This document shows positions 1 through 8,937 of a DNA stretch of 40,073 nt, one piece after another. Under the pieces are notes generated by a model. It searched no databases. It was not told the origin of the DNA and was given only the letters and a program-made list of their open reading frames with translations. The DNA lies in assembly GCA_031256635.1 (NCBI GenBank), contig JAIRQF010000012.1, positions 1 through 40,073 of the forward strand, given 5' to 3'. Each line of letters opens with the position of its first letter. The first letter of the stretch is position 1. This DNA comes from Treponema sp. (GTDB taxonomy: Bacteria; Spirochaetota; Spirochaetia; Treponematales; Breznakiellaceae). The position numbers and the translations under genes were made by a program.

Positions 1-3000
1 CAAGCGCCGATTTTGCCGTGTTTTTATCAAACACGGCGCATGATGTTATAATTTCTTTCAGCTTCTCATAAAGAAAGTCCTTGTCCTGTGCGGTCATTTC
101 TGCATTATTATTATTTTCCGCGGGTTTAAATTTTTCTATCAAAGACTTAAGCGTATTTATAAACTCAGGCGTTTCATTTGTGATTTGCGTCAAATCATTT
201 TCTTCGCCTGCCTGTTCCAGTTTTTTCGCAAAGGCTGAAGCTTCTGTTTCGCCTGTGTTCGCAAGGGCGCTTTTTATTCCGTGTACGGTTGTTATGTACA
301 ACTCTTTTTCTTCATTGTCAATTTCCGGTAATTTTTTGATTATGGTTTCAAGTATTTTTAACGCGTTTTCTGCGTCATATATAAAAAATTTTTCTTTTTC
401 GGAGTTTAAAATAATGGGAGTAATTTTTATATTTTTTTCGCTCTGTTCCTTCCGCGCTTTTTCTACAATTTCAGGCGGTTTTTTGCTTTTTATATAATCA
501 TTCAAAACAAGATTTAATTCGCGCGAATCTATCGGCTTTGATATAAATCCGTCGAATCCGTTTTTCATAAACATTTCCGCTCTTCCTATTAACGCGTTTG
601 CAGTTAACGCGATAATAGTGTTACTGTATCCCATGCCGCGAATTATTTTTACCGCCGCGATACCGTCCATTTTCGGCATCATGTGATCCATGAATATAAT
701 ATCATATGATTTGCCGCTTTTTATTTTTTCAATTGCTTCTAAACCGCTGGATGCGGTTTCAACATTTATACCGTAAGGCAGCAGCATTCCCTTTGTAACG
801 TATATGTTTGAATCCATGTCGTCGACTATAAGAACGCTTCCGTACGGCATATATTCGCGCAGGAACTGTAGTTTTTTTGTTATTGTTGTACTCTGAAAAT
901 TGAAATTTTGTAATTTATTAACAAGCGCAGATCCGCATACGGCGGAACCTGTCTGTTTTTGCGGAATGCGTACCGTAAATACAGAGCCGCTGCCTGGTTC
1001 GCTATCAACAGTGATTGTTCCGTTCATTTCATTTACAAGCCGCATTGTAATGCTCATACCCAGACCTGTGCCGATAATAGCGCGGTTTGTATTTAAATTA
1101 AAACGGGTATATTCATCAAAAAGCGTTTCAATTTGCTTTTTTGTCATGCCCTGCCCGGTATCGCTGACGCGGAAAATAAGAGTAACGTCTTTATCAGGCA
1201 AGGATTCCGCGGACGGTTCAACAGAGACAGAAAGTTCTACCTTGCCTTGATCTGTATATTTAAACGCGTTGGATAAGATGTTATTCAAAATCTGTTTTAT
1301 ACGAAGCTCATCACCGAAAAGTTCAAGCGGAGTGTTCTCGTCCATATTGAGAATAAACTCAACCGGATTGCTGTCATAACGCAGGCGGTTTAATAACGCG
1401 GTGTCGTTAATTAGGCTTGAAATATCGTACTTTGCGGGATTAATCTCAAATTTTCCGGCTTCGATCTTTGACAGGTCAAGCAAATCGTTAATAATATTTA
1501 ACAGTATATCGCCTGATTCATATATTTTAGAAAACGCTTCCTGCGTTTCCGGCCCGTGTGTTTTTTCCTGCAGTTGTATTTCAGCGATTCCAAGAATTGT
1601 GTTCATGGGTGTGCGAATTTCATGGCTCATGTTCGCAAGAAATGAGCTTTTGTAGCGGCTGCTCCTCTCGGCGAATTCTTTTGCCGCGACCAGTTCTGTA
1701 GTATCAACTGAATGTTGGACATGAACAGTCTGTCCGTTAGGCCAGTCTATATATCTGTCCGCGTTACGGTAAATTCTGTTTGTTATTGTGTTGTGTTCAT
1801 CCCAGACTATTACCCTGTCAGGTTCGTTATCAAGCTGGAAACAGGGACAAAAACTGCATCTATTAAAAACATCTTTTTGTAAAACTTCATAACAGAGCCT
1901 TCCGGTACAGTCTCCTGTTATATCGTAGTGTTTCTTCATGCTGTCATTAATAAAAAGAATTTTGTTGGTTTGCGGGTTGGTAACATAGATCATCGCGTCA
2001 ATGCTGTTCAATATTGTTTCCATTGATTTTATGGAAACAATCTTTAATTTGTTTGCTTCATTTGCCTTATTTACCATCTGGGCAAGGCTTCTTCTTTCAT
2101 CGCTGCTTCTGTAGAACATTACCAGCAAAAGGAAAAGCACGACAGCGGACATGGAAATTGCGCCAAGCAGCCACGGCAGACGCGCTTCCGCTATATTTGC
2201 GCGGTAATCAAAGGTTCTCTGAGACCATTGAACAGTAACTGCGTCGACATTAATCAGATTAAGAGATTTATCAATAATTGAGCGCAGAACGGTTTCATTT
2301 TTATTAAATCCGAATCTGGTTTCTACCGGCTGGCTGAATAACAGGTTAATTTTGAAGCCTGTATGTTCCAGATAATGAGTCTGCTGCATAAGCCTTCTTT
2401 GGGTTGTCATAACGAGGTCTACTTCGCTTTTCTGCATTGCTTCGAAAGCAAGTTCAATTGTTTCATATTCAATTGAGTGCTTATGATTGGGGAACCATTG
2501 TCTGAACATTTCGGCATGAATTGTGTTAGCGGCAAAGCCTACTTTTTCAAGCAGAATCTCATTAAGCGTGACATTGTGATGTTCCAGTTTAGAGACAAGC
2601 GCGTAATGATCTGTCATTATAAGCACATCAGACCAGATGAAAAGAGCTTCGCGTTCTTTTGTTTTTACCATTTCCGGAATAAGGACGGCATCTCCTTTTC
2701 TCAGCATTTCCTGAATGGCCGGAAATAACGCCTTATCATCATTTACTACATGGAATTTAATCCCTGTAAGCGATGTTATTTCATTTAACAAATCAAAAAA
2801 TATTCCCTGCCATTCCTTTTCACGCGAGTTGTAAAATGAGAGCGGATAATTATTTGAGTGCGCACCTGTAGGAATTACCGGATTGTTTTTTATGTATTCG
2901 CGTTCTTCATCGCTGAGCAAAATGGACAGTTTATATTTTTTATAATCCATGTTTCCCTGATTGTACAAATTTATAAGATGGTACATGGCGCCGTTTCTTA

Positions 3001-3778
3001 ACGCCATGTTAACAACAGAAATGATTGGCGTCAGTTCAGGGTTAGCCGTTGCCATGGATACAGGATTGAAAATCAGGGGAAAAAAATCTTCTATGACAAT
3101 ATTGTCATAATTAATTAACGCCGCGTCTGTTGTACTTGTCGCGATATACGCGTCGGCCTCATCATTTTCAAGCAGGCGGTACGCGCCTGAAAATCCGTTC
3201 ACGTGTATTACTTCAAATGTGCTGGTCTCCATCACAGACGCCACGGAATCTTCCAGAGGAGTGTAAGCCGCAAACGCGAACCTGAGCGGGCGTTCTTCCA
3301 GTATTTTATCAATGGAGCGGCTTCCTTTAAGCCTCACCATTACAAACTGTCTTTCGGCGATTGTGTCGGTTAAAAAATGCGTTCTTAAGCGCTCCTCGTT
3401 CGGCATTATATTTCCCGAAAAATCAATTTCCCTGTTGTTTAATCCCCGGATTAATTCATTGGCTGCGTAAATTTTTGGAATAAAGGGAATGTCAAAAAGC
3501 TGCGTCAGCCATTCGCAGAAAAGCGCGGCGTATCCGCCCATTTCGCCGTTTTCTTTTTCAAATGCCTCTGTTGAAAGAATCATTCCGTAAGAAAATGATC
3601 CGTATTTTTCCCGAAGCGCGTTTATTTCCGCAGTTTCCTGTTCTGTTACTCCGGGAATATCGCGAAATGTCTTAAATTGCGCATAATCATGAGTGTGTTC
3701 AATTGAATCGTTCGTACAGGCAGTAAGGGCGTAAGCGCATAACAGTATTGAAATAATTCGGTATGTATTCCATCTCAT
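1..3778 (-). CDS. Hybrid sensor histidine kinase with two periplasmic solute-binding-like domains, PAS, HisKA, HATPase, REC and Hpt (3' end outside window)
   Basis: The frame is open from an ATG at 3778 to the window edge, about 1259 residues so far. The N-terminus is a signal segment with a lipobox-like LTAC (Cys21). Two extracytoplasmic domains follow (about 30-290 and 290-520) that read like tandem family-3 solute-binding domains. One membrane helix lies near 533-557. A PAS domain (about 585-690) carries a Cys-rich patch near 621-646. The HisKA H-box MSHEIRTPM is near 717-726, the ATPase G-box GTGLGM near 905, a receiver with IVDDMDSN and phospho-Asp in FMDHMMPKMDG near 1030, and an Hpt motif HGIKSALANTG near 1166. 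The ATG overlaps the stop of the upstream HD-GYP regulator (ATGA, 3775-3778), so the two are co-translated. The family role is ligand-triggered phosphorelay; the ligand is not known. Domain identities come from reading motifs. Confidence 0.88.
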   Translation of the reverse strand, partial: MRWNTYRIISILLCAYALTACTNDSIEHTHDYAQFKTFRDIPGVTEQETAEINALREKYGSFSYGMILSTEAFEKENGEMGGYAALFCEWLTQLFDIPFIPKIYAANELIRGLNNREIDFSGNIMPNEERLRTHFLTDTIAERQFVMVRLKGSRSIDKILEERPLRFAFAAYTPLEDSVASVMETSTFEVIHVNGFSGAYRLLENDEADAYIATSTTDAALINYDNIVIEDFFPLIFNPVSMATANPELTPIISVVNMALRNGAMYHLINLYNQGNMDYKKYKLSILLSDEEREYIKNNPVIPTGAHSNNYPLSFYNSREKEWQGIFFDLLNEITSLTGIKFHVVNDDKALFPAIQEMLRKGDAVLIPEMVKTKEREALFIWSDVLIMTDHYALVSKLEHHNVTLNEILLEKVGFAANTIHAEMFRQWFPNHKHSIEYETIELAFEAMQKSEVDLVMTTQRRLMQQTHYLEHTGFKINLLFSQPVETRFGFNKNETVLRSIIDKSLNLINVDAVTVQWSQRTFDYRANIAEARLPWLLGAISMSAVVLFLLLVMFYRSSDERRSLAQMVNKANEANKLKIVSIKSMETILNSIDAMIYVTNPQTNKILFINDSMKKHYDITGDCTGRLCYEVLQKDVFNRCSFCPCFQLDNEPDRVIVWDEHNTITNRIYRNADRYIDWPNGQTVHVQHSVDTTELVAAKEFAERSSRYKSSFLANMSHEIRTPMNTILGIAEIQLQEKTHGPETQEAFSKIYESGDILLNIINDLLDLSKIEAGKFEINPAKYDISSLINDTALLNRLRYDSNPVEFILNMDENTPLELFGDELRIKQILNNILSNAFKYTDQGKVELSVSVEPSAESLPDKDVTLIFRVSDTGQGMTKKQIETLFDEYTRFNLNTNRAIIGTGLGMSITMRLVNEMNGTITVDSEPGSGSVFTVRIPQKQTGSAVCGSALVNKLQNFNFQSTTITKKLQFLREYMPYGSVLIVDDMDSNIYVTKGMLLPYGINVETASSGLEAIEKIKSGKSYDIIFMDHMMPKMDGIAAVKIIRGMGYSNTIIALTANALIGRAEMFMKNGFDGFISKPIDSRELNLVLNDYIKSKKPPEIVEKARKEQSEKNIKITPIILNSEKEKFFIYDAENALKILETIIKKLPEIDNEEKELYITTVHGIKSALANTGETEASAFAKKLEQAGEENDLTQITNETPEFINTLKSLIEKFKPAENNNNAEMTAQDKDFLYEKLKEIITSCAVFDKNTAKSAL

Positions 3779-4791
3779 TCAGTGCTTGCTCTTTCTATTT
3801 CATTTTCACATTCAAGAAAAACATCAACAAGTTTTGGATCAAGATGAGATCCGCGGCTTTTTTTTATTACTTCCATCGCTTCTTTATGCGAAAACGCGTT
3901 TTTGTATGATCGCTTTGAAACAAGCGCATCGTAAACATCGGCGATAGCCATTATACGGCCCTGAAGAGGAATTTCCTCTCCTTTTAATTTGTGCGGATAA
4001 CCATTGCCGTCCCATCTTTCATGGTGGTAACCGGCGAAAAGTTTTGCGTACTGAAGAAATATCTCATCTCCGGATTCTTCAATAATGGTGTCAATTATTT
4101 TTTCGCCTTCCGCGGCGTGGGTTTTTATTATTTCAAACTCTTCCACGCTCAGGCTTCCGGCTTTGTTCAAAATTGAATCAGAAATAATGATTTTTCCGAC
4201 ATCATGCAGACGCGCGGAGGATATGGCAATTTCCAAATCCCACTGCTTAATTTCACCGGCATAAACGCCAAGCTCCAGCATTTTATCAAGAATTAACCTG
4301 ATGTACCTGGTTGTGCGTTCAATATGACTGCCCGTTATTGTGTCGCGGTTTTCAACCATATTGGCCAGAACCGACACAATGCTGTTTTTCATTTTTTTTA
4401 GTTTTTCTGTCCGCTCGCTGATAATGTCTTCAATATCAAGATGTGTTTTTATGCGGTGAATCAGCACCGGCCCTGAAAACGGTTTTGAAATAAAATCAAT
4501 CGCGCCTATTTCAAAACCCAGCGATTCTGTTAATGGATCATTTCTGCTTGTAACAAAAATTACGGGAATATCGGAATATTTGCCGCAGGATTTCAGTTTT
4601 TTTAAAGTTTCAAATCCGTCCATCTCGGGCATTAAGATATCCAGAAGAATTATATCCGGTCTGACATCTTCCAGCAGCTCAAACATGCCCGAAGCCGAAG
4701 GCATTGTAAACACCCTGTAATATTTTGACAGTACCTCATCAGCTGACAGTAAATTTACATTATTATCATCAACCACAAAAACCGTTTTCAA
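3775..4791 (-). CDS. Response regulator with HD-GYP c-di-GMP phosphodiesterase domain
   Basis: The protein has 338 residues. The receiver (1-120) has Asp8-Asp9, phospho-acceptor Asp51 in LLDILMPEMDG, Thr81 and Lys103. A short helix leads into an HD-GYP domain (about 140-330) with His196-Asp197 (LHDVGK), the intact His256-His257-Glu258 pair and Gly264-Tyr265-Pro266. All expected metal ligands are present, so it should hydrolyse cyclic di-GMP when phosphorylated. The start is a TTG at 4791, chosen because GAGAGG lies about 7 nt before it. Its stop overlaps the start of the hybrid kinase, whose Hpt domain is the obvious phosphodonor candidate (inference). Confidence 0.92.
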   Translation of the reverse strand: MKTVFVVDDNNVNLLSADEVLSKYYRVFTMPSASGMFELLEDVRPDIILLDILMPEMDGFETLKKLKSCGKYSDIPVIFVTSRNDPLTESLGFEIGAIDFISKPFSGPVLIHRIKTHLDIEDIISERTEKLKKMKNSIVSVLANMVENRDTITGSHIERTTRYIRLILDKMLELGVYAGEIKQWDLEIAISSARLHDVGKIIISDSILNKAGSLSVEEFEIIKTHAAEGEKIIDTIIEESGDEIFLQYAKLFAGYHHERWDGNGYPHKLKGEEIPLQGRIMAIADVYDALVSKRSYKNAFSHKEAMEVIKKSRGSHLDPKLVDVFLECENEIERASTE

Positions 4792-4903
4792 GCAGGGCCT
4801 CTCTCTTGGTTTTATAATACGTTATTAAAAAATTTCTTTCAATATAAAAAGGCGGATCAATTTTTTGTTTGTTTAATATTTCTGCGGTAATTGCTTGTTT
4901 TTT

Positions 4904-5566
4904 TTATCTGAAAAAATGAAATTTTCCGAATTTATGAAGCTTGCCGTTTGAGCCTTTTTTTATTTCTTCCAGCGACTTGAATATATATGCCGCAAAGGCC
5001 GCTTCATTGCCGGCGTCTGTTGTGTAGAATCCCATGGTTATATACGGCTCATTGCCGGCGGCCGCCAGAAGGCCGCCTGTAAATGCGCGGAATGACGCAA
5101 GCGCTGAAGGGCCGAGTATATCGATTATGTCATCCTTTCCGGTACCCGCGATATCGGGATATACAAGCGCTAAAGTCCCGTGTTTGCGTATTCTGAAAAG
5201 AACGGCCAATTCCTTTACAAGGAAAAACCACCCTTTTATCTGGTCGTTAATCATCAAATCCACATCAGACAGGGAGAGGTCTGCCGCGCTGTTTCGGATT
5301 GAAGGAGGCGAGCAAATTAGAATCGCTTCGTCAATGCGTTCAAGCCGGTTTTCTGCGGCAATCGCAAGCGTCCGCGCTGAAATAGGGCTTGACGGATTCC
5401 ACTCCAGAGGAAGCCGCCCTGTCTCCTGAGACTGATTTTTTGCCGTACCGGAAATTCTGTTCGGTATTATCGCGGAAGCGAACTGCTCCACTCTTTTAAT
5501 CGTCTCGGTTTCAATTGCCCGGCTGAGAGCGCAGTCATTTCCCGCTATAAGGATTCCCCTTGTCAT
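4904..5566 (-). CDS. Degenerate short-chain-dehydrogenase-like protein, 220 aa
   Basis: The start is set at the ATG at 5566; a longer open frame runs into the divergent YmdB gene and is not likely real. The order of segments follows an SDR Rossmann fold: a first strand ILIAGNDCALSR in place of the glycine-rich loop, a middle strand DEAILICSPPS where NNAG would be, a helix IKGWFFLVKELAVLF, then GTLALVYPD. The catalytic Tyr-x3-Lys motif is not evident where expected, and the glycine motif is weak. Enzymatic activity is therefore doubtful and the function is unknown. It is divergent from the YmdB-like gene, and both appear to start at their first transcribed base. Confidence 0.6.
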   Translation of the reverse strand: MTRGILIAGNDCALSRAIETETIKRVEQFASAIIPNRISGTAKNQSQETGRLPLEWNPSSPISARTLAIAAENRLERIDEAILICSPPSIRNSAADLSLSDVDLMINDQIKGWFFLVKELAVLFRIRKHGTLALVYPDIAGTGKDDIIDILGPSALASFRAFTGGLLAAAGNEPYITMGFYTTDAGNEAAFAAYIFKSLEEIKKGSNGKLHKFGKFHFFR

Positions 5567-5572
5567 AAATTT

Positions 5573-5601
5573 AGTGTATATGCAAAGTCTGTTTCTATCA
5601 A
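5573..5601 (-). promoter_or_regulatory. Promoter for the SDR-like gene, +1 at the ATG
   Basis: TTGATA, 17-nt spacer, TACACT. The -10 ends 6 nt before the ATG at 5566. Confidence 0.6.
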
Positions 5602-5606
5602 TACTA

Positions 5607-5635
5607 ATGACAGGCGTCTTATTACTTGTTATATT
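5607..5635 (+). promoter_or_regulatory. Promoter for the YmdB-like gene, +1 at the ATG
   Basis: ATGACA, 17-nt spacer, TATATT, then 6 nt to the ATG at 5642. No Shine-Dalgarno. Confidence 0.6.
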
Positions 5636-5641
5636 TTTTAA

Positions 5642-6448
5642 ATGAATATAGTAAAAATAGCGATGATTGGCGACGTAGTGGGATCTTTCGGACTTGAAAC
5701 ACTGGAAGCCAAACTGCCCGCCATGATAAAAGATCACGGCATCGATTTTGTTACCGTTAACGGAGAGAACGCGGCGCAGGGTTTTGGCATGTCGGAGAGC
5801 GATTATAAACGCATCATCGCGGCCGGAGCCGATGTTGTTACTTCCGGCAATCATGTCTGGGAAAAACGCGAATTCTGGACCGTTCTTGATAACGAAAAAA
5901 ACATGCTGCGCCCCGCGAATTATTCTTCCGGCTCACAGGTTTCAGGAAAGGGATTTATCAGTTTAATTAAAAAAGGAATTAACTGGGCAGTTATAAATCT
6001 TCAGGGACGTGAATCCATGAACGCCATTGACTGCCCTTTTAAATGTTTCGATAATTTTTTTAATGAATTTAAGGAAAACTCACCGGATGCTTTTCCCGTC
6101 TCACCTGTTATTTTGATCGACTTCCATGCTGAATCCGGCCGTGAAAAAGAAGCTCTTGCCTATTTCGCGGACGGCCGCGCTTCTGTAATAGCTGGTACGC
6201 ACACTCACGTACAAACCGCGGATGAAAGATTACTGCCGGGAGGCAGCGCTTATATTACCGACCTTGGTATGACCGGAAATATAGACAGCGTAATAGGGAT
6301 GGAACCGCAAATCTGTCTGGATCGTGTCCATAAACAGGTACTGTATCACATGGAAACAGCGGTTCCCAAAAACCCCGGTCATATGCAGGGAATAATCGCA
6401 GAAATTGATGCAGACACTGGAAAGGCGGTTTCGATTAATCGTATTTAA
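5642..6448 (+). CDS. TIGR00282-family metallophosphoesterase (YmdB-like)
   Basis: The protein has 268 residues, the usual length for the family. The metal-binding motifs are in order: GDVVGSFG (8-15 region), NGENAAQGFG, SGNHVWEK, a DFHAE segment and AGTHTHVQTADE. The family are dinuclear-metal phosphodiesterases; Bacillus YmdB hydrolyses 2',3'-cyclic nucleotides. The spirochaete substrate is not known. No Shine-Dalgarno sequence precedes the ATG, and a promoter places +1 on the ATG itself. It converges with the GerMN gene, with only 28 nt between the stops. Confidence 0.93.
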   Translation: MNIVKIAMIGDVVGSFGLETLEAKLPAMIKDHGIDFVTVNGENAAQGFGMSESDYKRIIAAGADVVTSGNHVWEKREFWTVLDNEKNMLRPANYSSGSQVSGKGFISLIKKGINWAVINLQGRESMNAIDCPFKCFDNFFNEFKENSPDAFPVSPVILIDFHAESGREKEALAYFADGRASVIAGTHTHVQTADERLLPGGSAYITDLGMTGNIDSVIGMEPQICLDRVHKQVLYHMETAVPKNPGHMQGIIAEIDADTGKAVSINRI

Positions 6449-6476
6449 TGTCCGCACTAAACCGCGTCTTTTATTA

Positions 6477-7259
6477 TTAAAATAACTGTCTGTTTATCGG
6501 GCTGCCGATCCATATACCTTCGGCAAGGTAATCAACTCTCCTGCTTTCGATCAGTACCTGCACATCACTTACATTTGAAAACTCTGTTACAGTCCATACA
6601 ATTTGCCGCAACTGCGCGACATAACCTTCAACGCCGAAAGTGTTAAACATAAAATCTTCGCTGAAATTAATATAAGCTGTGTTTCCGCGGACTGTCGCCG
6701 ATATTATTCTTGTATTCCGGGGAATGAGGTTGATTATTCCCTTTGCAAGTTCATCTGCGGAAGGGCCTGTAAGCAGGGCGTTCAGGGCGTCCATCATCGG
6801 CGATTCTGAAACAGGGAGCCTGCGCGTTACGCTGGACTGAAGAATTTGTCCGTCACTGCTGATATGAGTAAAGTAGATTGTTCTGTCCCTTGTTTGTACA
6901 GGAGCAGGTGTTTGCGGCTGAGGTTGTGTCTGTGAACCTGGCTGTGATTCAATCCGCGTATCAGGTGAAGATTCCGGTGTTTGTGTTCTTGTCTGCGGTT
7001 CTGCCGCAATTACTTCAGGCTGCTTTTCATTCTGATCTCCGACAATTGTTACAATCAGCTCTTCATCAGTCATCAGCAATTCTTCCTGCGCGCCGGACGC
7101 GGATGTTAGTCGATTTTTAAACAGATTGAAATTTGTCTGAATGGTTTGCGCGTTAAACATAAAAACGCTGATAATCACAATTATAAAAATAAGCCAGAAG
7201 ATGACTGTCGCCTGGGATCCTTTGTCGCTGTTATTTTTGTTTTTATTTCTGACTGCCAC
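6477..7259 (-). CDS. Membrane-anchored GerMN-domain protein
   Basis: The protein has 260 residues: a short basic N-terminus, one membrane helix (about 18-37), a low-complexity Gln/Pro/Thr-rich linker (about 80-125), and a C-terminal GerMN domain (about 125-260) with ALLTGPSADELAKG and TAYINFSEDFMF. GerMN domains occur in envelope proteins linked to the cell wall, but the spirochaete role is not defined. The linker would place the domain away from the membrane in the periplasm. The start is a GTG at 7259. A near-consensus promoter puts +1 on that G, and no Shine-Dalgarno sequence is visible. Confidence 0.85.
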   Translation of the reverse strand: MAVRNKNKNNSDKGSQATVIFWLIFIIVIISVFMFNAQTIQTNFNLFKNRLTSASGAQEELLMTDEELIVTIVGDQNEKQPEVIAAEPQTRTQTPESSPDTRIESQPGSQTQPQPQTPAPVQTRDRTIYFTHISSDGQILQSSVTRRLPVSESPMMDALNALLTGPSADELAKGIINLIPRNTRIISATVRGNTAYINFSEDFMFNTFGVEGYVAQLRQIVWTVTEFSNVSDVQVLIESRRVDYLAEGIWIGSPINRQLF

Positions 7260-7265
7260 AAAAAC

Positions 7266-7294
7266 ATGATACAGCCTATGTATGCCAATGTCAA
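7266..7294 (-). promoter_or_regulatory. Promoter for the GerMN gene, +1 at a GTG start
   Basis: Exact TTGACA, 17-nt spacer, TATCAT, then 6 nt to the GTG at 7259. Confidence 0.7.
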
Positions 7295-7344
7295 ATAATC
7301 ACTATAATCACGGAAGTATGTACAACCGCGTTTTTAATATTTCT

Positions 7345-8901
7345 TTACCTGCTGAATAATTTCAATAAATCCGCGAACTTCTTCGCTAACTTTTCATCTG
7401 GCATTTCACATAACCGCCATGACCAGTTATCACTGGTACATGTCGACGGAATATTGAACCTTGCTTCTGCGCCAAGACCCAGTAAGTCCTGCATCGGGAA
7501 AATAGCGTACTGCGCATGAGATGAGACAACAGCGCGAATCATTGCCCAGGCGATACCGGAAGGTGTAGTACTTTCGGCGCAGTTTAAGTAAGAGGCGGCA
7601 AGCTGCCTGTCTTCATTTTTCATGCTGACGTACCATCCTGCGGCAGTGTTGTTGTCGTGAGTGCCTGAGTAGGCAACCCATGGGTAACTGTAATTATGAG
7701 GGAGAAACAAATGCCTTGCGTCAAGAACGCCGTTTTTCATATCTTCGAAACCGAACTGGCAAACTTTCATTCCGGGAAAGCCAAGGTCATTTCTCAGCTT
7801 GATTACGCTCTCTGTTAAAAATCCCAAATCTTCGGCAAGAACGGGGAGTTTACCGAGTTTTTTTTCAAGCGCGTTAAATAAGTCAACGCCCGGGCCTTTT
7901 TCCCATGTACCGTGTTCCGCCGTAGGATTACCGGCCGGAATTGACCAGTATTCGTCAAAGCCGCGGAAATGATCGATGCGGAATAAATCAACCTGCGAAA
8001 GAAGCCGCTTAATTCGATCTACCCACCAGCTGTAACCATCTGCTTTCATTTTATCCCAGTCATATACAGGATTACCCCAAAGTTGGCCTGTCGCGCTGAA
8101 GTAATCAGGCGGCACTCCGGAGACAAATGTATAATTACCGCTTTTATCTGTTTTAAAAAGGTCAATCCGGCTCCATGAATCAGCGCTGTCCTGGGAGGCG
8201 AAAATCGGGATATCTCCGATAATACGAATCCCCTTGCTGTTCACATAAGCCTTTAATTCCTGCCACTGACATTCAAAAAAATACTGGAATATTTTCCAGT
8301 CAAGTACTTCCGCCGTGTATTCCCTGTTGATTTTATCAAGCGCTTCTTTTTCACGTTTTGAAATTGCCTTGTCCCAGACGGTATGCCAGCGCGCGTCGTA
8401 GTATTTTTCGCACATAACTTGAAAAATCGCGTAATCATCCAGCCAATGGGATTCCTTGCTACAGAAAGTTTTAAAACCGGAATTATTCGATCCCTTTACT
8501 GCGAATCTGCGCGCCGCTTTTTTTAACAGCGGATACTTTACTTTTTCCGTAAGGCCAAAATCCACGCGGTTAATACCGTTCTCTTTTGTTTGTCCGGCTT
8601 GCGATACTTCCGCTTCCTCAAGTAATCCTTCCCTGACCAGAATATCCGGAGATATTAATAATTCATTCCCGGCAAATGATGAACGGGCGGCATACGGAGA
8701 GTTTCCGTATCCTGTCGGTCCGAGAGGAAGTATCTGCCACAGTTTAACTCCGGCATTTTCAAGGAAATCCGCGAATGAGTGAGCCTCTTTTCCAAGGTCT
8801 CCGATTCCGTAAGGGCCCGGTAAGGAAGTAAGATGGAGGAGTATGCCCGCATAACGGGGACGGTATTCGTACATCGGATTTTGTACTGTTGTATCGCTCA
8901 T
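7345..8901 (-). CDS. malQ: 4-alpha-glucanotransferase (amylomaltase)
   Basis: This is a GH77 enzyme of 518 residues that transfers alpha-1,4-glucan segments between malto-oligosaccharides in the cytoplasm. Recognised motifs are LTSLPGPYGIGDLG near the N-terminus, WGNPVYDW, the nucleophile region FRIDHFRGFDEYW, the acid/base region AEDLGF and SGTHDNNTAAGW. The start is set at the ATG at 8901 rather than a longer frame from 8937, because a promoter overlapping this spot ends one base from it and the extra residues would run into the divergent methyltransferase gene. Only 28 nt separate the two start codons. Confidence 0.95.
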   Translation of the reverse strand: MSDTTVQNPMYEYRPRYAGILLHLTSLPGPYGIGDLGKEAHSFADFLENAGVKLWQILPLGPTGYGNSPYAARSSFAGNELLISPDILVREGLLEEAEVSQAGQTKENGINRVDFGLTEKVKYPLLKKAARRFAVKGSNNSGFKTFCSKESHWLDDYAIFQVMCEKYYDARWHTVWDKAISKREKEALDKINREYTAEVLDWKIFQYFFECQWQELKAYVNSKGIRIIGDIPIFASQDSADSWSRIDLFKTDKSGNYTFVSGVPPDYFSATGQLWGNPVYDWDKMKADGYSWWVDRIKRLLSQVDLFRIDHFRGFDEYWSIPAGNPTAEHGTWEKGPGVDLFNALEKKLGKLPVLAEDLGFLTESVIKLRNDLGFPGMKVCQFGFEDMKNGVLDARHLFLPHNYSYPWVAYSGTHDNNTAAGWYVSMKNEDRQLAASYLNCAESTTPSGIAWAMIRAVVSSHAQYAIFPMQDLLGLGAEARFNIPSTCTSDNWSWRLCEMPDEKLAKKFADLLKLFSR

Positions 8902-8918
8902 TTTTATTATTGTATACT
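8889..8918 (+). promoter_or_regulatory. Promoter for the SPOUT methyltransferase, leader about 5 nt
   Basis: TTGTAT, 18-nt spacer, TATACT (8913-8918). Its -10 overlaps the -10 of malQ on the other strand at a shared GTATAC. Confidence 0.55.
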
Positions 8919-8937
8919 GACTTGATACCATGCGCAA
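8909..8937 (-). promoter_or_regulatory. Promoter for malQ, near-leaderless
   Basis: TTGCGC, 17-nt spacer, TACAAT ending 7 nt before the ATG at 8901. Its -35 lies inside the first codons of the divergent gene. Confidence 0.5.

Noticed and set aside
5567-5854. Long N-terminal extension of the SDR-like frame
   Set aside because: It overlaps the YmdB-like gene on the other strand and has no similarity to an SDR start; the promoter lies just before 5566.
8902-8937. Upstream in-frame start for malQ
   Set aside because: It would overlap the divergent methyltransferase start, and the residues do not fit the family N-terminus.
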